Assembly: GCA_958299035.1 (NCBI GenBank)
Contig: CATQJL010000112.1
Coordinates: 852,123-916,122 of the forward strand
Direction: 5' to 3'
DNA: 64,000 bases
Source: Cylicocyclus nassatus
Lineage: Eukaryota; Nematoda; Chromadorea; Rhabditida; Strongylidae
Position numbers and translations under genes: made by a program. Below the pieces are notes generated by a model. That model was not told the origin of the DNA. It was given only the letters and a program-made list of their open reading frames with translations, and searched no databases. Shown piece by piece: positions 44,498 to 57,060 of this stretch (positions are counted from its first letter, which is position 1; each line of letters opens with the position of its first letter).

Positions 44498-44743
44498 CTA
44501 GTTGACTTACCCGGCTCCGCCCGGCCCTGTCATTATTATATTCGTAATCAGCATGCTCGATTACCCCCCTGTGCCAACTCCCAGCCCCGTAGCTCAAATT
44601 TCGCAAAAAATCGATAAAATAATCGATATCGATCGATGACGAAAAGTAGCCTATGACACCCGTCGGGACTCGAATTGTATGTGTGCCAAGTTTGGTCCGG
44701 ATCGGTTCAGAAATGGAATTTTCTATTCGGAACATACGTACAC

Positions 44744-44790
<47 letters not shown>

Positions 44791-44825
44791 TACAGACAAA
44801 CAGACATTCAGCTTTATATATAAGA
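44498..44825 (-). mobile_element. Compact complete non-autonomous Helitron H6
   Basis: At 328 bp it is the simplest full copy. On the - strand it has 5' TCTTATATATAAAGCTGAAT at 44825, a GTCT microsatellite, the conserved block, one module, then GGGCGGAGCCGGGTAAGTCAA and CTAG at 44501-44498, followed by T. No target duplication, as expected for Helitrons. Confidence 0.82.
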
Positions 44826-45000
44826 GCTTTGCACACATTGTCTAAACAAGCGTAATCGTGTACTTAGCAGGTTCATACTTGTCATTTATGTCTCGCCCAC
44901 GTTTACTCACTTTTTGGAAACAGGGAAGAACAAACTCAAACATGTTAAAACAATGTCCGTAATGCGGTCACTCGTCTCCTAGTCGTAGAATAGATGATAT

Positions 45001-45210
45001 GTATGTATGTCTGTGCGTATGTTCCGAATAGAATATTCCATTTCTGAACCGATCCGGACCAAACTTTGCACACATACACTTCGGGCCCCGGCGGGTGTCA
45101 TAGGCTACTTTTCGTATCGATCGATATCGATTTTATCGATTTTTTTGCAAAATTTGAGCTACGGGGCTGGGAGTTGGCACAGGGGGTAATCGAGCATGCT
45201 GATTTTTCTT
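45001..45210 (+). mobile_element. Helitron fragment H7
   Basis: The family block in + orientation, from GTATGTCTGTGCGTATG through the CGATCGATATCGATTTTATC module to CATGCTGATTT. The ends are missing. Confidence 0.7.
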
Positions 45211-45565
45211 GGGTTACGGTTGGTGTACAGTAGATGGGTCGAAATTCCAGATTTGCTCAAAACCTTACCTGTAACGGTTCACAAGCATACCGCTTATGAA
45301 TATGATGCTTGCTCGATGTCATAACGCATTGTTGTGAAGTTATGGTGACTTGCAGGGTTTGAATGGACATTTTTTTCGCTTTCGGGCCAATTTAGATCCC
45401 AGATATTCACGAAATGGGGAAATGGTCGTTTTGCATGGCGGTCTCCAGCGCCATCCTGATAACCTGTCCTAACGCGTAACGCACGCGGCAAATCTCCCTC
45501 CCCCTGTTTTTGCTTAGGCAAAAGCCGCCGAAGGGTGTATCGCGCGCGGCAGTTACCGAGTTTAT

Positions 45566-46507
45566 ACCGAGTTTGAGCAAGACCCACCACAAAAACATTT
45601 TAGGGCCCGGATAGCCGAATAACGCTATCGGTTCTGTTCTTAGACTTATCCTTACTCTTATCAATTTTATTGGTTTTTTTTTGCATAGTTTAGCTACGGG
45701 GGGGGGGGAGGAGTTGGTGAGGAAGGTAGGTGAGCTTACTGATTACTCACACAGCGGGAATAGGGAATTGCATGTAGAAGTGTGCACAGGTAAAAGTGTA
45801 AATAGAAATGGAACCTTTATCGTTTTTGACAGGGCCGGGCGGAACCGGGTAAGCCAGCTAGTGGTCCTATAAGGAAAGCATCACGGTCGTGGGAAACTTT
45901 TTTACCACACGAATTGCCATTATCGTAGGGATTGAGCACGATATTCTTGAAACAGCACTTTTAGTAATTCCCTGCCAAGGTTTCAGGCAAGTTCATGATT
46001 TTTACCCGCTGCCACGCGAAATGACCACTTAATTCGTCATCAGCGGCTTTAACCCCCTACATACGAGTTTGAGCAAGACCCACCACAAAAACATTTTAGG
46101 GCCCGGATAGCCGAATAACGCTATCGGTTCTGTTCTTAGACTTATCCTTACTCTTATCAATTTTATTGGTTTTTTTTGCAAAGTTTATCTACGGGGGGGG
46201 GGAGGGGTTGGTGAGGAAGGTAGGTGAGCTTACTGATTACTCACACAGCGGGAATAGGGAATTGCATGTAGAAGTGTGCACAGGTAAAAGTGTAAATAGA
46301 AATGGAACCTTTATCGTTTTTGACAGGGCCGGGCGGAACCGGGTAAGCCAGCTAGTGGTCCTATAAGGGAAAGCATTACGGTCGTGGGAAACTTTTATAC
46401 CACACGAATCCCCTTTATCGTGGGGATTGAGCACGATATTCTTGAAACAGCATTTTAGGTAATTTTCTGCCAAGGTTTCAGGCAGGTTCATGATTTTTAC
46501 CCGCTGC
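45566..46507. repeat. Tandem duplication of about 497 bp carrying Helitron 3' ends
   Basis: Copies 45566-46015 and 46063-46507 align throughout, from GAGTTTGAGCAAGACCCACC to TTTTTACCCGCTGCCA. Each contains a Helitron 3' part in + orientation ending GGTAAGCCAG|CTAG|T (CTAG at 45858-45861 and 46352-46355). Because flanking non-Helitron sequence is copied too, this is a segmental duplication and not two insertions. Confidence 0.85.
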
Positions 46508-46912
46508 CATGTACCTACCGTAACTCTGCGAAAAGGTCTCAAAACGCAACGAGAGTGTTTTAGACGTGGTCAGAAGGTCGAATCTCTCTAGACCGAGTTT
46601 CAGCCAAAACTGAGATTTCGCCCCCCTGCAGTATACCTTACCATATCTCAGTGAAATCGACTCAAAATGCCGAAGGAGTATGATATTTGTAATCAGCAGG
46701 TCAATTAGCCCCCCTCTAAGTTTCAGCGAATCCATGCTTCTTATGTGTACCTAACGTATCAGCATTCTATGCTGCATCGAATGGTATGCAGCTTGTATGG
46801 ATTGGCCGCTTCGACTTCTGACCATTCCCTTGTAAATATTTTACTTTGGTCACTTCTCTCTTGTCCATTTTTAGCCGTAGAACGCGGTCTGCCCGAATTT
46901 GGATTTATTGTA

Positions 46913-47129
46913 CCCTAATTTCACGCGTACAAGGCGCGGGGTGATCCTAGCTTTCATCGAGCTGCTCAGCCGCCCCAACGTATTTTAAGAAGCGATCCTT
47001 ATGCCACACGATTCGTCAGGCAAAATGCAGCACGGTATGGGGTTCCTTTGGTTGCGAAGTCCTTTGTCGTGTTCGGGCTGGTCGATGAAAGCTAGGACCA
47101 CCCCGCGCCTTGTACGCGTGAAATTAGGG
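46913..47129. mobile_element. 217-bp TA-flanked MITE, family member 2
   Basis: Termini CCCTAATTTCACGCGTACAA and complement between TA duplications (46911-46912, 47130-47131). It shares interior words with 22620-22835, while the arms have diverged symmetrically. Confidence 0.83.
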
Positions 47130-47131
47130 TA

Positions 47132-47690
47132 TTTCAGCTTGTGATTACGTCTCCAAATTGTGCTTACTTCCTTCTCTCTCCCAAGCTCATAACAGTTCAT
47201 CCTTTATATCCTTTTGAGTTGTTCATCATTCAAACCCAAGACTGCCAAAATGGCGAAGAATATGGAAGAGATCGATTATCGAATTAGTGAGATGGATGCT
47301 TACGATCCGGGGAACCATGAGCAGAATAAGAACGCAACCCTCGTGGCTTTTTGACCTTTGACAACTAGAACATAGCAGTTCTTAAGTTCCATTGTCAGAA
47401 TCAACAATGAACAATGCAGATTTCTAAAACGTAATTTTTTGTATCCTTCTGCACAATCAAAAGATCACATTTTGATGAAATCATCAGAGATTACGTTGCA
47501 CCCGCTGTTGGCAAGTGCATAGTTCGAATACATAACAAGCAAATGGAAAGTAATCTAAGTAGTAAGTGATATATCTACAAGTGCACACCATGTCTTGATG
47601 AACTTGTTCATTTCCTATGTTTTCTCTGTTCATCCCTGTCCCTGGTTTGACTGGATATGCATCAGATAACAGTGCACACTTTAACGGTTT
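47132..47690. other. No gene recognised
   Basis: Anonymous AT-rich sequence. No exon or repeat end is supported. Confidence 0.35.
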
Positions 47691-47942
47691 CCTAGGCCTA
47701 AGGCATACCTCACGCGATTTTAGTCGCCGCGCGATTCGGCACTGCAACTTTTCTCCATAGCTGGTCGTAAACGCACTTTGCTTGGGCCAGACTTGCTGTG
47801 TTTGTTACAATTTACGGAATCTACGCACCCATGCATCTGAGAGCCTCGCACGCTCAATCTCTAGACATCTGGCAAATCGCCAAATCGCGAGGATGTGGCG
47901 ATTTCGCGAAGTCGCGGGAGGTATGCCTTAGGCCTTACGCTA
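47691..47942. mobile_element. 250-bp inverted-repeat MITE
   Basis: The arms TAGGCCTAAGGCATACCTC and complement, followed inward by CGCGA-rich words. The target duplication is not clear. Confidence 0.65.
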
Positions 47943-47949
47943 CAAAAGG

Positions 47950-49590
47950 AAAGGTGTCCTCGGTCGCTGTGACTTGTGTGCAGGCTCACATATCAAGCTG
48001 CGAGACTCGACGATACGTAGATAGTAACTCGCTCAAGAAAATGCAGGACGCAGTCTCGGACTTTACGCTGTGCCTTTTGCACCATTGCCTGGCGCTTGAT
48101 CTCCCATGGCATGCATGGAATGAATGCGGACACAGATTACAGTTCCAAAAGATGCTGCCACTTCGGGTGTATTCAAAGAGAGCTCTCTCAATTACCATCA
48201 TAAACCTGGAATGAGTGCTGTTTTAGGGGTCACTTGTTTCAAATTCTCTCACTTCTGCCGCCCATTCAATGTTTTCTTTCGACTTTTTGTTCGTCAGACA
48301 TCTCAGTGTTTTAAGACCGCGGTCAACCGGTTTTTTGGCATGAAAATCGCGCCAAGTCCGTCAATTATGTCGCGCTTCTCTTTGAGGCACGCATGCCGCC
48401 GTTACAGCAAATAGCAGTGCCGCCGTGCGCGCGTGTGCTTTCGCTCGCTGCTCTCTTTCGCTCTTTCTCTCTCTCTCCCCCTGCGTAGAGGCTATGCACG
48501 CACTTCCACGCGAATGACCCACTCGCGGCCTGCAGTCAGAAATTATCCAGGCCCTCCCCACTCAGCGACAAGCACGCTGAGGGAGGAACTTGGATCTCTT
48601 ATCGGTACCTTATGTCTAAATGTGCTCAGGAACAAGCCAGTAGCTCGTGATTTTGAAGTCCAAAGTGTGAAGTGGTAGCAGTTTCGTCCCATTTTGCTCT
48701 CCATAACTTTGTCAGTGCAGACTGGCTGCTTTAGAGGTTTTGTCAGCTTTTGTAGTTTTGTCTTCGTGTTTATTCTTTGGATTCTGAATTCTTCCGATAG
48801 ATTTTGCATGTAAGTCTGAAGTCTGATGCTTCAGTGTAAAATCAACTCATAAAGCGTAATTGGTAATACCAAGCTTGTTTGGTTGTTAAATCATAGGTTA
48901 AACTCCAAATCGCCTCTGTTGCTCATTTGAGTCGTCATGTTAATAATTGTACATGTTACACCTTCACTTTTATAAATCATCTTATCTCTGTATCTCAATC
49001 ATTTGTGATCGTGAAGAACGTTATATTCAAAATCTTTCGAGGTCTGATTTAGCCTCAGATGCTGGCCTTGGACGGCTACAAACAAGGATAGAAAAGATGA
49101 GCTGCGCGAAATTGATTGACTTCGACACTACTATCAAAGTCACAGTTCAGTTTCGCTCAGTTCGTACCTTTTCATCATCCTTGATTGTAGTGTTCACCTT
49201 AGAAAGTACTGGCTTACATACCTAGCTTTCCTGGCCTCGTCAGATTGCAATAAAGATCACCTTTACCCAGTTCAGTTCTCTGTGTCAATTTTTCCTACTG
49301 CACAATGCTTCCGTTGATGCTAACCCCCCCCCTTGGCATCGATATGGATCGATAACGAGAAGTAGCCTGTGACAACCGCCTCACGCTATCCGTATGTGGA
49401 AGTTTGGGAACAGTTTGAAGGATTTTTTCTCTGAACTGGCGCACACCGCTAGTTATAAGGAACTGATGTCCTGCGTCGATTTACCAACAGTGCTCTAATC
49501 ACCTCAAAGAACGTTCTCTTATACTAAACAAAAAGTGTGTCAGTGTTCTGAAAGGTGTTTCGTGTGTGACCTCCGGTTGTGTTGTCCTTG
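47950..49590. other. No gene recognised; pyrimidine-rich tract at 48440-48482
   Basis: A CTCT-type low-complexity tract and anonymous flanks. A short Helitron fragment (ATCGATAACGAGAAGTAGCC) lies at about 49345-49400. Confidence 0.4.
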
Positions 49591-49591
49591 C

Positions 49592-49880
49592 TTAAAGGCA
49601 GCGCCCAGGCAAGTCTGGACACATGGGGATCTCACGTGGATAGTAATTTTGGGGCCCTAGCTAAGCTACTGCCCGACCGACAGCTGAGGTAGTGCTCTAA
49701 CGGCTGAGATATTCCCCTCGAAACTGGACCCCGCAATCGTATTTCGCATGGATTCACGGCGCAAAGCGTGCGTTAGAGCACTACCTACGCTGCCGCTTGA
49801 GCAGTGTCTTAGTTAGGGCCCCAAAGTACTTTCCACGTAAAATCCCCATAGGTCCAGATCTGCCTGGACGCTGCCTTTAA
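49592..49880. mobile_element. Complete TTAA-flanked MITE, 289 bp
   Basis: TTAA at both ends (49592-49595, 49877-49880) bounds termini AGGCAGCGCCCAGGCA and TGCCTGGACGCTGCCT. The arms carry GGGGCCCTAGCTAAG and GTAGTGCTCTAACG words and their complements. This is the best preserved member of the family at 43165 and 63396. Confidence 0.88.
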
Positions 49881-50136
49881 GTAGTACCACCGCAAAGTTG
49901 TTTTCTCGATGTTTCTGTATACAAAAATATGTACCTATATCTGAAGCGCTTGGAGACGGAATGGTTGGAGGGGGGGGGAGGCATTCTCTAACTTACTTCC
50001 ATATTGCAGTCGTGTACGGTGCCTACTTTGGTGTGCGGTCAAGAGGGCAATTGCACACCGTAAGGGAACGGCCATAGGTTGCGGGGTTGTCGAGGTTGTC
50101 GGCGGTCGTTGAAGGACCTCATGATATGGCAATTTT

Positions 50137-50864
50137 TCTTATGTATAAAGCTGAATGTCTGTGCGTATGTGCGGAACAGAAATCCTTATTTCTGAACCGA
50201 TTTGGACCAAGCTTGGCACACATACACTCCGGGGCGGGCAGGGAACGGGTAATAGGATACTTCTCGTCATCGATCGATAGCGATTCCATTGATTTTTATC
50301 GATTTTATCGATTTTTTGTAAAGTTTGACCTGCGGGGCTGGGAGTTGGCACAGGGGGGTAAGTGGGGATGGCGATTCCGAATACAATATTAGTTTTCAGA
50401 ATTATCGATTACTTTTATCGGTTTTATCGATTTTTTGCAAAGTTTGAGCTACAGGGCTGGGAGTTGACACAGGGGGGGGGGTGCTGATCGAGCATGTTGA
50501 TTACGAACACAATATCAGTTTTTGGACTTATCCATTACTTTTGTCGATTTTATCAATTTTTTGGAAAATTTGAGCTACGGGGCTCGGAGTTGGCACAGGG
50601 AGTAAGTGGGCATGGCGATTCCGAATACAATATTAGTTTTTGGTATTACCTATCACTTTCATCAATTTTATCCATTTTTTTTAATTTGAGCTGAAGGCCT
50701 GGGAGTTGGCACAGGGGGAAGTGGGCATGCTAATTTCGAAAACAACATAGGGAACGGGAAATGAAATGTAGAAGTGGGCACAGGGAAAGGCTCTACAGAG
50801 ATAGGGATGGGACCTTTATTGCAGTGTTTTGACAGGGCCGAGCGGAGGCGGGTAAGCAAGCCAG
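50137..50864 (+). mobile_element. Helitron copy H10 with four to five tandem modules
   Basis: Starts TCTTATGTATAAAGCTGAAT, carries the family block and successive modules of about 115 bp (each with TGGGAGTTGGCACAGG). Ends GACAGGGCCGAGCGG ... GGTAAGCAAG with CTAG altered to CCAG. Module number is the main length variable between copies. Confidence 0.78.
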
Positions 50865-51507
50865 TGTTCCATAAAATCAGTCTGAGTTTGATTTGAAGCC
50901 TCCACGTTTCGCGCGCTCCCTAAGCTGTCTCTGATCCGGCAACACCGACCATTTCGGCAATCCCGACAACCTCGACAACCTCGACAACCGTTGGTAGCAA
51001 CCTATGGCCGTTCCCTAATCGCGAAAGGGAGACTGACAAGATGGGCCATTTCTCCAGCTGTTAACCAAAATGAATTTTTTTTCTATGCTACGCATATCTC
51101 CATAGAATACCAAACACTTGCTTACCTTACCAGCTGTTCGAAGTTATCATCCGCTGAGTTTCATGGCTTCTGCTGCAAAATAGATTGAAATGTTTGCGAA
51201 TTTTTTATTAGTGGCATATCCAAGGGTTTTTGACCTTTAACGTTTATGTTGCTGATCTTTTTTAAGGTGATTATCTGGAATAGAATACCCATGCAACTAC
51301 CTATCGTAACTAATATGACGTTTGAAATGTTTGAACGTTATAAAACCTTAGATATATGCGATTTGGTGCTCAGCTGGAGGTAAATATAGCGCTGACACAC
51401 CCATGGCGGAGTACAAGATGAAATAGTTATGCTCTTCATCCTCTCAGATCTTCAAGTCTGTGCGGAGAACGCTAAGTTTACGTGCAAAATTGCCTTGTAT
51501 GTATATA

Positions 51508-52473
51508 CTAGCTGGCTTATCCGGCTCCGCCGTATGTTCCGAATAGAAAATTCCATTTCTTAACCGATCCTGACCAAACTTGGCACACATACCCTTCGGG
51601 CCCCGGCGGGTGTCACAGTCCACTTTTCGTTATCGATCGATGTCGATTTTATCGATTTTTTGCAAAGTTTGAGCTACGGGGTTGAGAGCCACAGGGGGAT
51701 AATCGAGCATGCTGATTACGAACACAATTTTAGTTTTTGGAATTATCCATTAGTTTTATCGATTTTGTCGTTTTCTGCAAAGTTTGAGCTACGGGCTGAG
51801 AGTTGGCACAGGGGGGGGGGGGTAATCGAGCATGCTGATTACGAACACAATTTTAGTTTTTGGAATTATCCATTAGTTTTATCGATTTTATCGATTTTTT
51901 CTGCAAAGTTTGAGCTACGGGCTGGGAGTTGGCAGAGGGGTGTAATCGAGCATGCTGATTACGAATACAATATTAGTTTTCGAAACCGTGCATTACTTTT
52001 ATCGATTTTATCGATTTTTTGCAAAATTTGAGCTAGGGGGCTGGAATTTGGCAGAGGGGGTAATCGAGCATGCTGATCACCCCCCCCCCCTCGCCGGGGG
52101 TGATCAGCATGCTCGATTACCCCCCTGTGCCAAATCCCAGCCCCGTAGCTCAAACTTTGCAAAAAAATCGATAAAATCGATAAAAGTAATGCACGATTTT
52201 AAAAACTAATATTGTATTCGGAATCCCCATGCTCACTTACCCCACTGTGCCAACTCCCAGCCCCGTAGCTCAAATTTTGCAAAAAATCGATAAAATCGAT
52301 ATCGATCGATACGAAAAGTAGCCTATGACACCCGCCGGGGCCCGAAGTGTATGTGTGCCAAGTTTGGTCCCGATCGGTTCAGAAATGGAATTTTCTATTC
52401 GGAACATACGTACAGACAGACATACATACAGACATACAGACATACAAACAGACATTCGGCTTTATATATAAGA
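51508..52473. mobile_element. Composite Helitron H11 with an internal inversion
   Basis: The left end is a - strand CTAG terminus (51508-51511) that runs into GGCTCCGCC and then jumps to the family block in + orientation. Modules proceed in + orientation to about 52080, where GCTGATCACCCCC...GGGGGTGATCAGC turns the sequence round. Modules then run in - orientation to the 5' end at 52473. The inner half is thus a large palindrome. Confidence 0.78.
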
Positions 52474-52679
52474 TGAGGTAATGCATCAGCATTTTGACTA
52501 AACAAGTTGTTTTTGTTTTTCTGAATTTAAATTCTTCGCATCCTAAGCTCATGAAGAAGCCAGTAAAGGTCCTATTGCAAGGGTTCAGCAGCCCTAAAAG
52601 ATCCAAGTTTTCTCCCTTCTTAACCTCGGCATTTTTAGTACGTTGTGAGTAGATTACCAAGAGATTAATAATTTCGTTA

Positions 52680-53591
52680 GTAAGTGGCTGCCTAGCGTTT
52701 CAAGCTATTCGTCATCTTTAGAGGCCTAAAGTGGTAAGAGATCTATGATTTTCATGTCTACTCCACCAAAAACCTCCTCCATCCTCGGCTAGCCCGATGT
52801 TCCTCAGAATGCTACAAGCAGAAATTCCATGACGAGAAAGACGAATTAACCTCCGCCACCGTCGGCACGCAATTGTTGAAAGCGGTCGTTCTTCAGTGCC
52901 ACTGATACCAGAAGTGGAATACACTGTATACCTTATTCAAACTAATCAGTGGCCTTCTTAAACTCGAATAATGTCACGAATCACATGAAGACATTTTGTG
53001 ACATACACTTCGGCCGTTTCTGCTTGGATTTCACGTGAAAATCCAGAACGCCTCAAGAGCCTTTCAAGGCAATGTCGTATTCTTATGCCATTACTCTGGA
53101 AGTCCTTACCATCGTGAACTTTTATGTTTACCGAGAGGTGTAGTAAAGCTTCCTCGTCTTTTGCTGGCAACTAGCATACGAATACGATACTGTGGTTAAA
53201 AAGGCTCTCGATCATTTTAGATTTTCGCAAGAAATCCAAACATGATCAGCCGAAATGAGTGTATGTCAATCACTAATGACTATGTGCCATTCGTGACGTT
53301 AATTTGAGTAGAAGAAGGCCACGATTAGTTCGAATGTGGTATACGGTATAATCCATTATCGGTATCAGTGGCACTGAAGGACGGCGGTTTTCAACGTCTG
53401 CGTGCCGGCGGTGGAGGAGATTATTTCGTCCTTTCCGTTATGGGATTTTTGTTTGTAGCAGCATTTTGGGGCAACATCGAGGCTAGCCGGGATTGGATGA
53501 GGTCTTTTGTGAGGTACACAAAATTATGAACCTCTCATTACTTTAGGCCTCTGAAGGAGACAAAGAGTTCGAAACGTTAGGTTGCCACTTA
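52680..53591. mobile_element. Inverted-repeat element, about 910 bp
   Basis: The arms 52680-52935 and 53337-53591 match inverted, with outer words TAAGTGGCTGCCTAGCGTTT and AAACGTTAGGTTGCCACTTA and a shared AGAGGCCTAAAGT. There is no coding capacity; the frames are mirror pairs. Confidence 0.75.
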
Positions 53592-53799
53592 CAGGGCTAT
53601 ACAACCTGAGTGTCACAGCCGCCCCGCTCGGCCGCCACGCTTAGGTCCGCGCAGCGTTCGTGGCACCAGGCTGCGCGTCGACTGAAGCTTGGCGAAATTC
53701 GGGCGATGCGCAGCAAACGCCGTGCGCGGCCTGAGCGAGGCGGCCGCGTTGGAGGAGCCGCGCAAGCGGAGGCTGTGACTCTTATGTTGAAAAGCCCTG
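53592..53799. mobile_element. hAT-like MITE with CAGGGCT ends
   Basis: The ends CAGGGCTATACAACCTGAGT and CAGGGCTTTTCAACATAAGA (inverted) form an imperfect repeat of about 32 bp, reaching GTCACAGCC in both. It abuts the preceding inverted-repeat element directly. No 8-bp target duplication is visible. Confidence 0.65.
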
Positions 53800-55508
53800 T
53801 ACTTGTATATCTGAAAATCTCTGTTGGCTTTCTAATCTACTCACCCCAAAAAATGTGGAAGTTGTTTTAAGATTGTTCAGTCATGTCAAACATATAGAAT
53901 GTTGCGTGCTTACATTATTGCAATCTGTCCGAAGTGTGATCTGAAACTTCCTGCCCGATTTTATCTCTTGGGCTTTGATACGGTAATGCGATAAACATAT
54001 CTCCGTGGGCTAACAAGAGCCTAAGCTTGTAAGATGTGCTGATTGATCGTAAATTAGTTATAGATCCTGGCGGCCATTCTTAGAAATTTATGGAACGTAT
54101 TCAGTACTTGGCAAAAGCAAGAGAATTCTCCACTCTTTCTATGTTTGTTGGCTGAACTTACGTCTGGTCCATAACTCAGCCAATTTATTTTTTGAAATCA
54201 ATTCGTCGTATGCATACTTCAGCGTCTGGATTTTCTGTCATTGGCTTAAACTTGCCCTAATTCAATGCTATAATCACTATATGCTTTGTTACGGTCGATA
54301 TTGCTAAAAATCTCGATTTTGTGCACATTTGAAGTGAAGTGACCTTGCAAGCATCGCTGGGCTTCCTCGCTGCCATTGAAGTTGTCGCTTGCGATTGTTG
54401 ACCGTTTGTCTTCGTCAAACCTTCGTTAACGATCTTTGTCCTCGATTCCATCATTGGTTTTCTTCACAACACATTTGCTAGTGTTGATGTCTTCTTGAAA
54501 TCATTGAATAGTTTCTTTTGCGTTTAAAAATAGTTGTTTGAAGTAAATCCTTTAGATTGTAGCATTTTTTGGACCATTTCTGCGTTGTTGTTTTTTTTTG
54601 ATTGTGGTTGCTCTTGCAGACTTTTATGCTGGAGTTGGTGCACGAGAAAGTCTTGTTGCCTGCCATAGCAACAGATAATTTTGAGCACGAGCTATTCTTG
54701 ACAAGAAACCAAAATTTTGGCAGTAATATTCTTCAATCTGGTAACGCTGCATAGATAAACTCTTGATTTGGAAAAAAAAGAAAATTCGGAGTTAGCATCG
54801 TCACGCGCATTGTGGTCTATGCCTTTGGGGAAGTAAATGACACTGTCTCATCATTCCAGTTCTATTTTTATTGAGAATGCACAAAAGTGTATCAAGTGCC
54901 AGTATTGCTGAGATGCCACAACTTAAATTATCCGAAAATTATCCAGGAAGCCTTGCAATTTTGGCAAGATCCCATTAGACTTCTGAAACTGTGTTCAAAA
55001 TTCGAAAAGGTGATATTCACGGGTGGTATTCAGTTTTCAGTCGTATGAAATTTAGGAAAGTCACAAGTTTAATACAAATTAGAGTAAAATGGAGGTGAGA
55101 AAATTTACAACAATTTGCATGCTCATTGATTCTCTAGAAGCTTTCTGTGCTATTTTGATTAAAAAGTTGAAAAATGCAAGCGATCTTCATCACCACAAAG
55201 TAAACTAGACTGGGAGAAGCTTAATTATTAAGAATTTGACTGTTTGATTCTTTTTTGTCTGATGCAAGTTTGTATTTGCTGTATGGAGACGTTTTTTCTT
55301 ACTATAGCGATTTTGTAATCCAACTTTAGCCTATTCTTAGTGAAGCGCTTTCCAATGTCATTTCCATATTTGTCTTTTATTTCTCGCAAGTTGCGGAAGT
55401 GATTCGTCAAGACCCAAGAAAACTTGGCAAGGAGACCGACAGAGATTTTAGGAAAGAATGCTAGCAAATTTGCTTGCGAAAACGCTCGAGAAATGAGCGA
55501 CAGATTTG
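53800..55508. other. No gene recognised
   Basis: AT-rich, unique-looking sequence. Short frames carry no recognisable domain and no convincing splice structure. Confidence 0.4.
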
Positions 55509-55510
55509 TA

Positions 55511-55676
55511 TAGGCCGTCCGCGCAGGGCGCGGAGAGTGCGCAAGGTGTGTATTGCGCGTCACTCGTCTTTCCTCGTACACTCTCGCCGTCTGTTTTTCT
55601 CTGCGCTTCTTCCAGTCGTGAACTGCCTTCGATGTACGCAACAGCCTTGCTCTCCGCGCGCAGCGCGGACGGCCTA
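55511..55676. mobile_element. 166-bp TA-flanked MITE
   Basis: Termini TAGGCCGTCCGCGC and complement between TA duplications (55509-55510, 55677-55678). A diverged relative of its interior is at 5690-5825. Confidence 0.82.
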
Positions 55677-56479
55677 TAGTGCTTTTGAGGCGCATTTATT
55701 GAGTGAAGAAATGGAAGCTGAAAATTGCCAGTTTTCACTCAAAACAGTCGCGCTAATATTATTCTATGAACGTGCCAGAAAGACATGAGCTACGACAAAA
55801 TAATCCAACTCACGTCGCGTTTTCGTTCACTAGTTTGCATGTCGGGAAATCGATGTCGTCAGATTGTGGTGGGAAATTATTCTAGGATTAGGAAAATGAT
55901 TACTTTTTCATTTCCAAAGCACTATCACATTCGCATCCAAGTGACATACAATATACATCGCAACATAGCCAGTAAACGGGTTCTCGTACCCCTATTTGTG
56001 CATACAGCATAGAAGACAAAGTCTCTTGTTTACGAAATCTTGTTCATATCCCAGACCGTAAAGGAGCCTCCAAACCACTTAGATTCGCTTTTGCAGTCGG
56101 TAGCCGCCTTTACTCCGGTAGCTGCTGTTGCAGCCGAAGCAAGCCAGCAAGCCTAATGTCCTTGGCGCGCGCAACAAAACTCATGGATTTGACTATCTTT
56201 CAGTGTTTTATTTGTCTTTTTCTATTGAACTTTCTTTCACAGGTGGGTTTAGAGGTATGATTCTTTGAAACTGGTTGCTGCCAGTCTTGGCACTTTGTTG
56301 TTGCCAGATGCAAGGAGTATCCAGGGCTGGGCACAGGTGGTATAAGCAAGCTGTATATCGTTTTTGTAACAGAAAGCAAAGGGGATATCGTTTTTATGGC
56401 GGAAAAAAACACAGTTTAGTTACGTTTTTTAGTCGACGTTTTGTTTTTTGAGGGTTTTTACGCTTAGATTTTAGGGTCA

Positions 56480-56560
56480 AAGGGGACTTCGTAAACACTT
56501 GCGAAATTCAAGAAGGACCTTTTTTGCCTTTTCGGAAGGCCACCTCGTGCCGAGCTCTGG
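56480..56560. repeat. hAT-family end fragment
   Basis: GGGGACTTCGTAAACACTTG through CGTGCCGAGCTCTG parallels the subterminal part of the 23295 hAT element, ending in a mutated form of its terminus. Confidence 0.55.
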
Positions 56561-56584
56561 GAGTAAATTTTTTCTAAAGAAGGT

Positions 56585-57060
56585 GCGTGGCGTTAGCCAC
56601 GCACTCCGAAAAAATTTTTGGGGTGCTTCTCATAACTTCTGCGGGTCCCCGACCCCTAAAAGTCCGTTTTGCGATCAAAATTCTTCACCCTCAGAGTGTT
56701 GTCGGATTTCAACAAATTGCTCGGTCAAGATGCTCTTAATAAAACCCTAGCTAAATGTTGTTCCCTTGCCGACCGTCCTCCTTTCTGATCTTATTAGTGT
56801 ATTGTGTTAGATTCTTGTTATTGTTCTTTGTTGGGATTCCTTAAAATTTTGTCCTTATTGTTGTTTTATGTTTTTCTTACTATTATATCAGTTGTTTTTT
56901 GTTATTTTTCATATTCTTCAATCACAAATCGTTTCATTATGGTCTCTCATCACTCAGGTTTTAGTTGCATATCATACTCACGTGTTTGTTTTACACGTCT
57001 CAATAAATAAATAAATAAAATCTGGAAAAAGGGGGCGTGGCTGACGCCACGCCCCCGAAA
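56585..57060. repeat. Two GCGTGGC hairpins around a possible LINE 3' tail
   Basis: The hairpins GTGCGTGGCGTTAGCCACGC (about 56583-56604) and GGGGGCGTGGCTGACGCCAC (about 57030) bracket a T-rich stretch ending in (AATA)n at 57001-57020. An (AATA)n tail is common at non-LTR retroelement 3' ends. No reverse transcriptase is present. Confidence 0.4.

Noticed and set aside
47798..48214. A 138-codon + strand frame
   Set aside because: It starts inside an inverted-repeat MITE (47691-47942) and the remaining part has no recognisable domain. A - strand frame covers the same bases.
56804..57010. Hydrophobic 68-codon frame
   Set aside because: A T-rich stretch ending in an (AATA)n tail. Hydrophobicity reflects base composition.
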